Made by a program: the position numbers and the translations under genes | Shown here: positions 1 to 7,268 of the stretch, in pieces | How the letters are laid out: each line of letters begins with the position of its first letter | Position numbering within the stretch: position 1 is the stretch's first letter | Assembly: GCA_016839405.1 (NCBI GenBank) | Contig: JAEOUJ010000395.1 | Span: 1 to 10,102 of the forward strand | Length of the DNA stretch: 10,102 nucleotides | DNA from: Candidatus Gerdarchaeota archaeon | GTDB taxonomy: Archaea > Asgardarchaeota > Heimdallarchaeia > JABLTI01 | Direction of reading: 5' to 3' | Notes under the pieces: model-generated | The model's database searches: none | What the model was told of the DNA's origin: nothing | What the model saw: the letters and a program-made list of their open reading frames with translations, nothing else

Positions 1-17
1 GATTTAGTAAAATTCCT

Positions 18-1877
18 TTAATAACCCCAGTATTTATTATCTTCACTTAAGCTTCGCTTTAATTGTATCAAATCATCAAGAGCTTCTTTTTCATCTATTG
101 TTAAATCTTCATAGAATTTTTCCTTGATACGACGAACAACACCTTCTGGAAGATCAACAAATAACTCCATATCTTCAGAAATTTGGCGACCAACAGTTGG
201 ACCTCTGATTGATATAGCTACTTGTTTGCCTTTTTTTGCTTCTCGGACTGATTGACCACTCTCTTGTATCTGTTGAATTGAACCGCATTTTTTGCCATCA
301 GTTCCTCTAATTATAGGTACTCTTGGAACAAGGCGCCCAGCAATTATCTCTACTCCGACAATTGCAGGTTTACTTTGACGAAAAGTCATACCTGGTAATA
401 TCTTAATTTTAGCTGGAAATGTTAAATCTTTTAGACTTTCAGCTTTAAGTTTTCTCTCTAATTCTAATTTCCATCTTTCATAATCATCTAATAAAGTGTA
501 AATTATATCACTGTGGAAATAGGCAATGTTATTTACTTCTAGTTCTTCCTGAGCATCTGGAAGAATACCAACATTAAATGTGACAATTGCTCCAAGTGAA
601 GGATTATTTTCTTTAACGATTATTGCATCAGTTACGTTAGCTTTACTAACATCACCTATATCAGCGATTTTTATTGGAATGTTTCTATCTCTGAATTCTT
701 TTACTAGAGCTTCTAATGCTCCTAAAGTGTCAGCTTTTATAATAATTCCTTCTTTATCAGTTTCGATTTTTATAACACTAATTTCCTCTGTAATTAATTT
801 AACAGCATGTTTAATTTCATCTTGGGAATTAGCTACCATAACAGGTGCTCCAGCTAAAGCATCATTTAAACCTGATCCTGTAATTTTTATCCCAGCAGCA
901 GCATGAACTTTTTCTATAGAATTGAATTTTTCTCTTGGATCTCGAATTTCATCAAGCTCCTTTGGTGATAATAATGCTCGAATTTTTGCTTGTTCAACCC
1001 CATTCTTCGATCCAAATACAATATGATCATTTTTTGTAAAAGTGCCTTTATGTACAATCACATTAAGAGTAGTACCCATTCCAGCTTCTTCGGTTACTTC
1101 AAGTATAGTTCCTTCTCCTAGTCCTTCGCTATATTCCAATTTTTTTAGCAAAAATTGTTGAGCTAATCCCGCTAGCACTAGGAATAAATCCTGAATTCCT
1201 TCTCTTGTCTTTGCGCTAGTAGGAACAATAGCAACGTTTTCTGTGTAATTGCGTATTCTGTCATATCTATCTGATGGATACTTTAATTTTGATAATTCAC
1301 CCATTAATTCATACAAATGATTATCTAACGCAGTTTGAGTGTCAATGGTTTGTTTTTTGAATGAGTTTCTAAAAGCTGTTCCTTCTTGTTTTTTCCAACC
1401 AGCAACACGATCAATTTTATTAGCTGCAACTAGGAAAGGAATTTTTCTTTGTTTTAAAAGGCGCATAGATTCAAAGGTTTGCGGTTGAAAGCCAGCTTGA
1501 ACATCCACAACCACAATTGCTATATCAGCAACTGAAGCACCTCTAGCTCGAAGATTAAGGAATGCAGCGTGTCCAGGAGTATCAACTATTAATATCCCTG
1601 GAATTTTTAACTTAATTGTTCCTTTTTTCATCAAGTCTCCACAAATTTCCTGTATTGTTTCAATGGGAAAATATGAAGCGCCAATTTGTTGAGTTATGCC
1701 ACCTGCCTCACGTGCTTGTACAGCTGTTCCTCGTACAGCATCAAGAATAGAAGTTTTACCATGATCAATATGACCTAGAATAACACATATAGGAGCTTTA
1801 ATGCGTTTGGATTCATCCACTATAATCGATTTTTCATTTTGATCACTTTTTTTTTCTTTCTCTTGTGACATACTCAT
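18..1877 (-). CDS. infB: Translation initiation factor aIF5B (IF2/eIF5B family GTPase)
   Basis: Ribosome-dependent GTPase that promotes subunit joining and initiator-tRNA placement in the cytoplasm. All G-motifs are visible: G1 GHIDHGKT (residues 35-42), G2 Thr62 in GGIT, G3 DTPGH (99-103), G4 NKID (153-156) and G5 SAK (221-223). The remainder fits beta-barrel domain II (about 250-345), domain III (about 370-470) and a second barrel (about 490-600). At 619 aa it has the usual archaeal length, without the long N-terminal tail of eukaryotic eIF5B and without an intein. The reading frame is intact and ends with TAA. Two ATG codons sit two codons apart. A GAGGT site touches the first but lies 6 nt before the second, so translation more likely begins at 1871 (MSQEKEKK...). 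It lies about 30 nt downstream of ndk, a common archaeal pairing, and is probably co-transcribed with it. Confidence 0.96.
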   Translation of the reverse strand: MSMSQEKEKKSDQNEKSIIVDESKRIKAPICVILGHIDHGKTSILDAVRGTAVQAREAGGITQQIGASYFPIETIQEICGDLMKKGTIKLKIPGILIVDTPGHAAFLNLRARGASVADIAIVVVDVQAGFQPQTFESMRLLKQRKIPFLVAANKIDRVAGWKKQEGTAFRNSFKKQTIDTQTALDNHLYELMGELSKLKYPSDRYDRIRNYTENVAIVPTSAKTREGIQDLFLVLAGLAQQFLLKKLEYSEGLGEGTILEVTEEAGMGTTLNVIVHKGTFTKNDHIVFGSKNGVEQAKIRALLSPKELDEIRDPREKFNSIEKVHAAAGIKITGSGLNDALAGAPVMVANSQDEIKHAVKLITEEISVIKIETDKEGIIIKADTLGALEALVKEFRDRNIPIKIADIGDVSKANVTDAIIVKENNPSLGAIVTFNVGILPDAQEELEVNNIAYFHSDIIYTLLDDYERWKLELERKLKAESLKDLTFPAKIKILPGMTFRQSKPAIVGVEIIAGRLVPRVPIIRGTDGKKCGSIQQIQESGQSVREAKKGKQVAISIRGPTVGRQISEDMELFVDLPEGVVRRIKEKFYEDLTIDEKEALDDLIQLKRSLSEDNKYWGY

Positions 1878-1884
1878 ACCTCAC
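1878..1884 (-). promoter_or_regulatory. Ribosome binding site deciding the aIF5B start
   Basis: On the minus strand GTGAGGT directly abuts the upstream ATG (1877) but is 6 nt from the second in-frame ATG (1871). Complementarity to the archaeal 16S 3' end (consensus GGAGGTGATC) together with this spacing favours 1871 as the true start. Confidence 0.6.
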
Positions 1885-1903
1885 ATTTCAACATAAACAA
1901 TAA

Positions 1904-2374
1904 TTATTCATAAATCCATTTCTCATCTTGCATCTCGTTTTTAACAATTTCATTTTCATTAAAATAAATTTTATATTCAATTTTAGCGTTTTCTGGTGAA
2001 TCAGCTGCATGAACTACATTTCGACCAATATCCATACCAAAATCACCCCGAATTGTGCCAATTTCAGCTTCCATTGGATTAGTTAAACCAGCAATTTTAC
2101 GAACTCGTTTCACAGCATCTTTCCCTTCAACAATCATAGCAACAACAGGTCCACTTGTAATGAAATCAATTAAACCATCATAAAATGGTTTCCCTTTATG
2201 TATTGCATAATGTTCTTCAGCCATTTTCTTAGTTAATCTTAGCATTTTCATAGCAACAATTCGTAATCCAACTTGTTCTAATCTTGTGACAATATTACCT
2301 ATTAATCGTCTTTTAACACCATCGGGTTTTACCATAACAAATTCTCGTTCAAATTCATCTGACAAAATTTCCAC
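1904..2374 (-). CDS. ndk: Nucleoside diphosphate kinase
   Basis: Transfers the gamma-phosphate from an NTP to an NDP through a phosphohistidine, balancing cytoplasmic nucleotide pools. Visible signatures are VMVKPDGV near the N terminus (Lys16), HYAIHKGKPFY (55-65), TIRGDFG (Arg109) and the active-site NVVHAADSPENA with Asn119 and His122. The usual HxSDS reads HAADS here; the catalytic histidine is kept. The longest frame begins with GTG (2374) and gives 156 aa, but that codon lies inside an AGGTGG ribosome binding site. A TTG at 2365 sits 5 nt after the site and gives a 153-aa protein starting MSDEFEREF, close to the family N terminus. It lies between top6A (76 nt upstream) and aIF5B (about 30 nt downstream). 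The ndk-aIF5B order is common in archaea. Confidence 0.96.
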   Translation of the reverse strand: MEILSDEFEREFVMVKPDGVKRRLIGNIVTRLEQVGLRIVAMKMLRLTKKMAEEHYAIHKGKPFYDGLIDFITSGPVVAMIVEGKDAVKRVRKIAGLTNPMEAEIGTIRGDFGMDIGRNVVHAADSPENAKIEYKIYFNENEIVKNEMQDEKWIYE

Positions 2375-2376
2375 CT
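2371..2376 (-). promoter_or_regulatory. Ribosome binding site deciding the ndk start
   Basis: AGGTGG on the minus strand overlaps the upstream GTG codon and is followed after 5 nt by an in-frame TTG at 2365. A start codon cannot lie inside its own binding site, so the TTG start is preferred. Confidence 0.55.
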
Positions 2377-2416
2377 ATTTATCAGCAAAAATTTGTTGCT
2401 CAAAAAACTTTTGATT

Positions 2417-2430
2417 AAAAAGAAAAAAAA
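2417..2430 (-). terminator. Possible T-tract terminator after top6A
   Basis: Just past the top6A stop the minus strand reads eight T, one C and five T. Archaeal RNA polymerase can stop at such T-runs without a hairpin. No convincing TATA element is seen in the roughly 40 nt between this tract and ndk, so termination may be only partial, with read-through into ndk-aIF5B. Inferred from base composition alone. Confidence 0.35.
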
Positions 2431-2450
2431 TAATTATGGATTTAAGCTGA

Positions 2451-3674
2451 TTAAACCCAATCACCAGTCTCAATCTTAGTTGGAAGGTATTCTTCAGTAA
2501 AGAATCTTATACCTCTACTTGCTAAAGCTTGGATTTCTGCCTTTTGTTTGGTTTCAATCATTAATTTAAGCTCTGACATCCATTTAGGACGAATCTTTAC
2601 AAATTTCTCTTCCATCATTGCTTTTGCACGAGAAATATCCATTTTAGTCATTGGTAATCTACAATTTTGCGGTAGATTATATTTATCCAAATCAGAAGGT
2701 CTAACACCCAACCATTTGATATTAGGTGTTGCTAATTCATATGATTCATATGATAATGCTTTACTACCAAGTCCATAGACACGCAATATATCTAGACCAT
2801 ATGGATCACTATCCATAATTGCAAAAACTGGTAAACTCAACTCATGACTCATTCTTCTGAGAAATATTCTTGTAGCAACATTAGGTTGACCACTTCCAGT
2901 TATGATAATGCAAGGATATTTTTCATAAAATTTATCCTCTGCCAATCTTAAAAAAGCAGCTTGTTTTTCAACTACTAAAATAAATTCAGCATCAGATTCC
3001 ATATCAGTTATATGATCTTGCATTGGATTTACGTTCTTGCCACTTGAACCTTGCCTTGAACAATCAATAGGATCACCATTATCAAGATAAGACAATCTTC
3101 CAACGACCAATCCTCTATCATTTGCTGTAACGTGAATATTCTTACGATATGTGCCAAGCATAACTGCAGCATCTTCAATAAGAGGGTCACTCCCCCGATT
3201 TTGATCTTCAAATAGGCTAACATCAGTATAGAAGATTTCTCTCTTACTACCATGTATATTTTGTTCAAGTAGTTCATGAATAATTTGTAAAACACGCAAT
3301 TGAGCTGTGAATCTTTTTACAGCACTTATATCATCCCATTTTCTTTCAAGATAATTTTGCCCCAGGAGTAACAAGTCTAATTCTTCATCATAAATTACAT
3401 TACTCGCACTTCTTGATGGTATATTCAAAACTGGTGTGCCAGTGTTTATGGTATCAACAAAAACTCTTCTGAAGATTTCCTCAATTCGTTGCATTCCTTC
3501 ATCTCGAGAAATATCTTTAATTTCATGTATACCATCAGGTAATTCATCAATTTCAGTTCGTTTTGTTTTTCTTACTTTATCTCGTTCTTGAATTATTTCT
3601 TGTATTTTTTCTTTTGATACTTCTCGTGGATATTTATTATTTGAAGATTTTTTAGATGACATTATTATCCACAC
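2451..3674 (-). CDS. top6A: DNA topoisomerase VI subunit A (Spo11-like)
   Basis: Catalytic DNA-cleaving subunit of the type IIB topoisomerase. With Top6B it forms an A2B2 complex that passes one duplex through another to relax and decatenate DNA. The winged-helix cleavage region holds the tyrosine motif KREIFYTDVSLF, with Tyr149 as the expected nucleophile. The Toprim domain shows the metal-binding Glu236 (LVVEKQAAF) and the Asp288-Ser-Asp290 pair in IMDSDPYGLDI. At 407 aa it is slightly longer than typical (about 360-390) because of a Lys-rich N-terminal tail. The GTG at 3674 overlaps an AGGTG site; the ATG at 3662 (MSSKKSS..., 403 aa) lies 9 nt after it and is the better start. It follows top6B in the usual archaeal B-then-A order. 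The YTDV-LF motif resembles eukaryotic Spo11/plant Top6A more than Sulfolobus Top6A (from memory). Confidence 0.96.
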   Translation of the reverse strand: MWIIMSSKKSSNNKYPREVSKEKIQEIIQERDKVRKTKRTEIDELPDGIHEIKDISRDEGMQRIEEIFRRVFVDTINTGTPVLNIPSRSASNVIYDEELDLLLLGQNYLERKWDDISAVKRFTAQLRVLQIIHELLEQNIHGSKREIFYTDVSLFEDQNRGSDPLIEDAAVMLGTYRKNIHVTANDRGLVVGRLSYLDNGDPIDCSRQGSSGKNVNPMQDHITDMESDAEFILVVEKQAAFLRLAEDKFYEKYPCIIITGSGQPNVATRIFLRRMSHELSLPVFAIMDSDPYGLDILRVYGLGSKALSYESYELATPNIKWLGVRPSDLDKYNLPQNCRLPMTKMDISRAKAMMEEKFVKIRPKWMSELKLMIETKQKAEIQALASRGIRFFTEEYLPTKIETGDWV

Positions 3675-3676
3675 CT
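3672..3676 (-). promoter_or_regulatory. Ribosome binding site deciding the top6A start
   Basis: AGGTG on the minus strand covers the GTG codon that opens the longest frame, and is followed after 9 nt by ATG at 3662. This favours the shorter, 403-aa product. Confidence 0.55.
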
Positions 3677-3708
3677 TCTTATGTTAAATTGATAATCATG
3701 AATATTTG

Positions 3709-6700
3709 TTATGATGAACCCTCTAATTCTTCAGATGTTTTAAATGATCGAATTATATGTTTCCTTATTGATTTTATAGTTTTAACACCTAAACCCTTAA
3801 CAGCTGATGTTTTAGCTATTTTGGCATTTTGGAATTGTTTTACAGTATAAATTCCCATAGAATTCAATTCTTTTGTAATTGCATGAGTAACATGTGGTAG
3901 TATTTCTACGGATAAGTTTTTACGAATTTCAATAATTGATTTCTCATCAATACCTCTGATTGAGGTTAATTTTTTAATGTCTTTCTTAAAGACATCACCC
4001 ACTGTTTTTACTCCTAGTTCAGCAAATCGCTCTTCTGTTGCTTTTCCCATACCTGGTAATTTACTAATTTTAACTGATGGTTTCAGCAAATCCTTTGGAG
4101 GTCCTCTAGCAATTTGTTTTTCTTCATCTTCTTTTTTAGGTTTCTTTGTGCCCAAAAATTCTGCTATTGTTTTATCTTTTTGTACCTCTTTAGCTGGTTT
4201 CTTTGCTTTTTTAGGTGGTTTTGCTGGGATTGGTTTCTCTTTAGCAGGTGGTTTTTTAGGAATTTTTCTTTTCAAGATATCACTTGAGCCAGGTGTCATT
4301 AATAATTTGTCTTCAATTTCAAGTTTGAGTTTAGTTATTGTAGGTGACCTTATTCCCCTAATATTTGTTAAGCTATTATCATCAGCTTCAAAAAATTGAC
4401 GAACGGTAAAAATACCCATTAAATTCAAATCTCGTTTACCTTCAAAATTTATTCGAGGTAAAATTAAAACATCAGTATTACCCCTATTTGCTGTTATGGT
4501 CTTAGCACCCATTCCTTTTATTTTTAACAATCTACTATTAGCTACTTGGTAAAATTTCTCTACAGTTGTAATCCCTTTTTCATTTAATTTCTCAGCCATA
4601 GTTTTACCAACCCCTTCCAAGTCTTTTACAGGGGCATCAATTTCTAGAAATCCGTGCGGTGGAGTTGGTGTTTTAGGTTTGGTTTGTATTATTTCTTCTT
4701 GATCTTCTTCGATTATTTCTTCTTCTTCTCCAGCTTTTCTTAGAGATTCAATATCCAAATCTAAATTCTTTCTAATTAATACTATAAGTGAATTTATTCT
4801 CTCTTCAGATAAACCATGTATTTTGATTAATTTCGATTTATCAGTCTCTAGAAAATCTAAAACACTATATATTTTCTTTCTATGTAATTCATCTATAGTT
4901 TTTTGAGTTAAATTAGGTAAAACATTTACGTTGCATTTTGATTTAGATTCAGTTAAAACTCCAATTGATAAATAACTATCAGTGAGGTCTTTATTATCCA
5001 TAAGAAAGAAATCTTTTATGTTTTTTACACCTATCGCGCGCAAAGATTTTTCAGTCGCAGGACCCACTCCACTTAATTCAGATAAACTATCATCAGCATT
5101 ATACAAATCCATTCCTGCAATAATTCCGCGTTCTTTAGCAAATTCATCTAAAGCTTTTGCACTTACTGATTCAACTAATTCATCTTTAGCAATTTCTGGA
5201 AGTTCTAATATAGCTGTTAGAATTTGTTCAGCTTGATCAACAGATTCTTCAGATAAACCTAATGAAATCAATTCTTGAAGTTGATCTTCATCTAATAATA
5301 TTAAATCTTGTAATGTTTGTATATCATAACGTTCTAAATCCACACCTTCGATAGAATCCATTGGAAGAGCTTCTACAGGAATGGGATTCTTCGGCAAGAA
5401 AATTGAACCTTCTCTTTGTTTTAAGCAATTAGAAAATTGAGTTGAACTGAATAGAAATTTAACATCTTCTTCATCCATTCGTCCTATCATTTGTCCAACA
5501 ATTGAAGAAACTACTGGAGCATATTTTTCGAATATTCTCATTCGGCGAGCTTGCTGTTCACGTTTCTTTAATGCCCGTTGAAACTTCATCAATTTTCTGC
5601 CTGCTTTTTGAAGGCATAAACGAAGTTCCTTGCGAATTTCATCAACCTCAGCAATATATTCTTTACTTGTCTCTGGAAAAGGAATTTTTGTGCTTACTAA
5701 AGAAACAGCAAAAATAATTGGATCATTATTCAGATTAGTTTTATAGTTAGACCAATTAATACTTTCAATGGTTTTTTTGATTAAATCATTCCCTTCACCA
5801 AATAACAATGGAATTCTATTGGCAAATCGGACAAGTTTATAAGGAGGGGAAATTTGTGCACCACCATATCCAATAGCAACCTCAACTTGAAAAGCATGAC
5901 CACTATAGCTTGATGGTGGGCGGCTTTCTGAACAGGTGAATTCTGGTTGGTAAACATCCTTTAATCCAGCTTCAAGATTTGTATGCCCTAATGGAGATAG
6001 GCATTTACCATCTGGTGGAAAGAACCTTACTTTCGTAAATCCTTCATGAATAAGACGACGTAATTCCATTTCATCTAATTTTTTAGGATTTTTTAATCCA
6101 CTAATTTTGGATATTTTCAAAACTTCTTGGGCTGTTTTATCACCTATTCTTTGAAAATGAGTTTTTAAGAAATCAAGCATATTTTTTGCAGTTGTTCTTG
6201 TGATTTCACTTTTTAGTTGGTTAATATCTGTTCCAATTGGATGTAATGGAACCTCAATCGGAGGTTCGGGGATGTTTTCTACTGTTCTTTCATGAATTAT
6301 TGGTTCTATAAGATTATCTGGAGTAAAGATTTTGAAAGAAGCATAAGGTGTAATTACAGCCATTTCTTCTAGATATTCGAATATATATCGTTTGGAACGA
6401 CTCCAAGTTCCAGCAAAACAAACAGATACCTCGGTACCATGTCCTTTTAATTGGTTTTTTGATGTTCCAGTATATTTTTTCTCATCAACAATTTCTGGAG
6501 CATTTTTTACAATATCAATAAATAATTTATAGTGACTAGTTGATTCTGCTGCTTTTCGTTTTGAAATAGCTATACGAGATTTAATTTCAAATGGTACTCG
6601 TATAGTTGATTGAGAATAAATCAAAACCATTTTAGCTCCAAGACCAAAACGACCACGAGATTGTCTTTCACCATAATTTGAACCAGTTAAAACACGACCA

Positions 6701-7023
6701 AAAAGTTTTGGAATATCTGCATGTCTTATTCCAATCCCATTATCACGTACACTTAAACGAATAAATTCAATTATTGTATCTTCTTCAATTTGATAATCTT
6801 TTATCCCCATTAACTCGCCTATTTCTTCTTTTGACATTAATTCTATTTTAATTTCAATATCAGGTAAAAAGCCACCTTTCTCTGCTGCGTCAAGAGCATT
6901 TTCTACTAATTCGCGTACGCTTGTATAGGTTGACCTGGTTGGATTGTCAAAACCTGCAATTGCTTTATTAGCTTCAAAGAATTCTGCAGCAGAACGCTCG
7001 ATAATCTTTTCACGTGCAATCAT
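3709..7023 (-). CDS. top6B: DNA topoisomerase VI subunit B with long helix-hairpin-helix C-terminal extension
   Basis: ATPase subunit of topoisomerase VI; ATP-driven dimerisation closes the N-gate and drives strand passage with Top6A. The GHKL fold shows the N-box RELVENALDA (Glu38, Asn42), DNGIG (94-98), the ATP-lid GRFGLGAKM (124-132) and GHGTE (194-198). An H2TH segment (about 284-347, ending in CLSPLG) and a transducer domain (about 350-500, with FANRIPLLFGEG) follow. The canonical protein should end near residue 530, but the frame runs intact to 1104. The extension has seven helix-hairpin-helix-like units (about 556-1095), an acidic linker (766-780) and a Lys/Pro-rich linker (about 917-975). 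HhH units usually bind DNA without sequence preference, so extra DNA contacts are likely (inference). The ATG has AGGTT 6 nt upstream and an in-frame TAG at 7035-7033, so the start is well fixed. top6A follows after 34-46 nt. Confidence 0.95.
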   Translation of the reverse strand: MIAREKIIERSAAEFFEANKAIAGFDNPTRSTYTSVRELVENALDAAEKGGFLPDIEIKIELMSKEEIGELMGIKDYQIEEDTIIEFIRLSVRDNGIGIRHADIPKLFGRVLTGSNYGERQSRGRFGLGAKMVLIYSQSTIRVPFEIKSRIAISKRKAAESTSHYKLFIDIVKNAPEIVDEKKYTGTSKNQLKGHGTEVSVCFAGTWSRSKRYIFEYLEEMAVITPYASFKIFTPDNLIEPIIHERTVENIPEPPIEVPLHPIGTDINQLKSEITRTTAKNMLDFLKTHFQRIGDKTAQEVLKISKISGLKNPKKLDEMELRRLIHEGFTKVRFFPPDGKCLSPLGHTNLEAGLKDVYQPEFTCSESRPPSSYSGHAFQVEVAIGYGGAQISPPYKLVRFANRIPLLFGEGNDLIKKTIESINWSNYKTNLNNDPIIFAVSLVSTKIPFPETSKEYIAEVDEIRKELRLCLQKAGRKLMKFQRALKKREQQARRMRIFEKYAPVVSSIVGQMIGRMDEEDVKFLFSSTQFSNCLKQREGSIFLPKNPIPVEALPMDSIEGVDLERYDIQTLQDLILLDEDQLQELISLGLSEESVDQAEQILTAILELPEIAKDELVESVSAKALDEFAKERGIIAGMDLYNADDSLSELSGVGPATEKSLRAIGVKNIKDFFLMDNKDLTDSYLSIGVLTESKSKCNVNVLPNLTQKTIDELHRKKIYSVLDFLETDKSKLIKIHGLSEERINSLIVLIRKNLDLDIESLRKAGEEEEIIEEDQEEIIQTKPKTPTPPHGFLEIDAPVKDLEGVGKTMAEKLNEKGITTVEKFYQVANSRLLKIKGMGAKTITANRGNTDVLILPRINFEGKRDLNLMGIFTVRQFFEADDNSLTNIRGIRSPTITKLKLEIEDKLLMTPGSSDILKRKIPKKPPAKEKPIPAKPPKKAKKPAKEVQKDKTIAEFLGTKKPKKEDEEKQIARGPPKDLLKPSVKISKLPGMGKATEERFAELGVKTVGDVFKKDIKKLTSIRGIDEKSIIEIRKNLSVEILPHVTHAITKELNSMGIYTVKQFQNAKIAKTSAVKGLGVKTIKSIRKHIIRSFKTSEELEGSS
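3739..5358 (-). repeat. Seven degenerate helix-hairpin-helix units in the Top6B C terminus
   Basis: Protein-level repeats of about 50-57 residues, not DNA repeats. The approximate pattern is L-x-G-V/M-G, a helix ending in G-I/V-x-T/N-V/I, then a F-containing helix, then L-x-x-I-x-G-h-G/S and a final helix often ending IRKxL. Units by Top6B residue: 1, 556-606; 2, 646-692; 3, 699-753; 4, 797-848; 5, 850-906; 6, 983-1037; 7, 1038-1095. Units 2/3, 4/5 and 6/7 are adjacent pairs. The first member of each pair has the GxG turn (LSGVGPAT, LEGVGKTM, LPGMGKAT) and the second begins with a (V/I)LP stretch. The first turn is partly lost in the second members and in unit 1. Boundaries are by eye. Confidence 0.8.
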
Positions 7024-7056
7024 TTTAGTAACCTACTACTAGCCACCTCATACTTG

Positions 7057-7089
7057 TGAAAAGGACTTTACACTACCATGTCCTTTTCA
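7057..7089. repeat. Perfect 10-bp inverted repeat, 13-nt loop, just upstream of top6B
   Basis: TGAAAAGGAC (7057-7066) and GTCCTTTTCA (7080-7089) pair perfectly around a 13-nt loop. With four G-C pairs this is the most stable hairpin of the leader, and it ends about 34 nt before the top6B start codon. It could be an mRNA stem-loop or a protein-binding operator; the sequence does not tell which. Confidence 0.7.
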
Positions 7090-7131
7090 TTCAATATCTT
7101 AACCCGTTCACCTTTAGGGTATCACATATTA

Positions 7132-7155
7132 CTTTCTTTTTATCACAAAAGAAAG
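7132..7155. repeat. Perfect 9-bp inverted repeat, 6-nt loop
   Basis: CTTTCTTTT (7132-7140) and AAAAGAAAG (7147-7155) pair perfectly around TATCAC. On either strand one arm is purine-only and the other pyrimidine-only. It lies in the middle of the top6B leader. Confidence 0.65.
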
Positions 7156-7175
7156 CTTCGGATATTTCTAACTTG

Positions 7176-7219
7176 AATGATAGTTATTATTCCACTAATT
7201 TATTAGCTATTCTATCATT
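7176..7219. repeat. 8-bp inverted repeat, 28-nt loop
   Basis: AATGATAG (7176-7183) and CTATCATT (7212-7219) are perfectly complementary. The 28-nt interior contains a small CTAA/TTAG pairing that could form an inner stem. It is weaker than the other two and AT-rich, so chance is possible. Confidence 0.4.
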
Positions 7220-7268
7220 GCATTACTTTGCGCTTCTTTAATACTTTATTATTCTAGCAAATTTAAAT

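Noticed and set aside
580..906. A 108-codon hydrophobic plus-strand frame opposite aIF5B.
   Set aside because: It lies antisense within a highly conserved gene and looks like a membrane protein only because of reverse-complement composition.
2384..2400. A small hairpin AGCAA...TTGCT between top6A and ndk.
   Set aside because: Only five base pairs with a 7-nt AT-rich loop, expected by chance at this composition.
3977..4399. A 140-codon plus-strand open frame opposite top6B.
   Set aside because: It is the complement of the repeat and Lys/Pro-rich coding region of top6B, with a low-complexity Phe/Ser/Gly product; a shadow frame.
3739..5358. A possible CRISPR or DNA tandem repeat, suggested by recurring motifs.
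   Set aside because: The similarity exists only at protein level; DNA copies differ strongly and there are no uniform spacers.
3709..5360. An intein or a fused second enzyme as the cause of the extra Top6B length.
   Set aside because: The extra sequence is strictly C-terminal, lacks splicing-junction Cys/His-Asn patterns, and consists of HhH-like repeats and charged linkers without catalytic motifs.
7025..7051. A nine-codon minus-strand mini-frame (ATG to TAA) ending 1 nt before the top6B ATG, a possible leader peptide.
   Set aside because: It has no ribosome binding site of its own and its codons consist largely of GAGGTGG and the top6B ribosome binding site; chance is the simpler reading.
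7056..7241. A 61-codon plus-strand open frame in the top6B leader.
   Set aside because: It runs through the inverted repeats, has no ribosome binding site, and its predicted residues show no recognisable domain; it is more likely non-coding.
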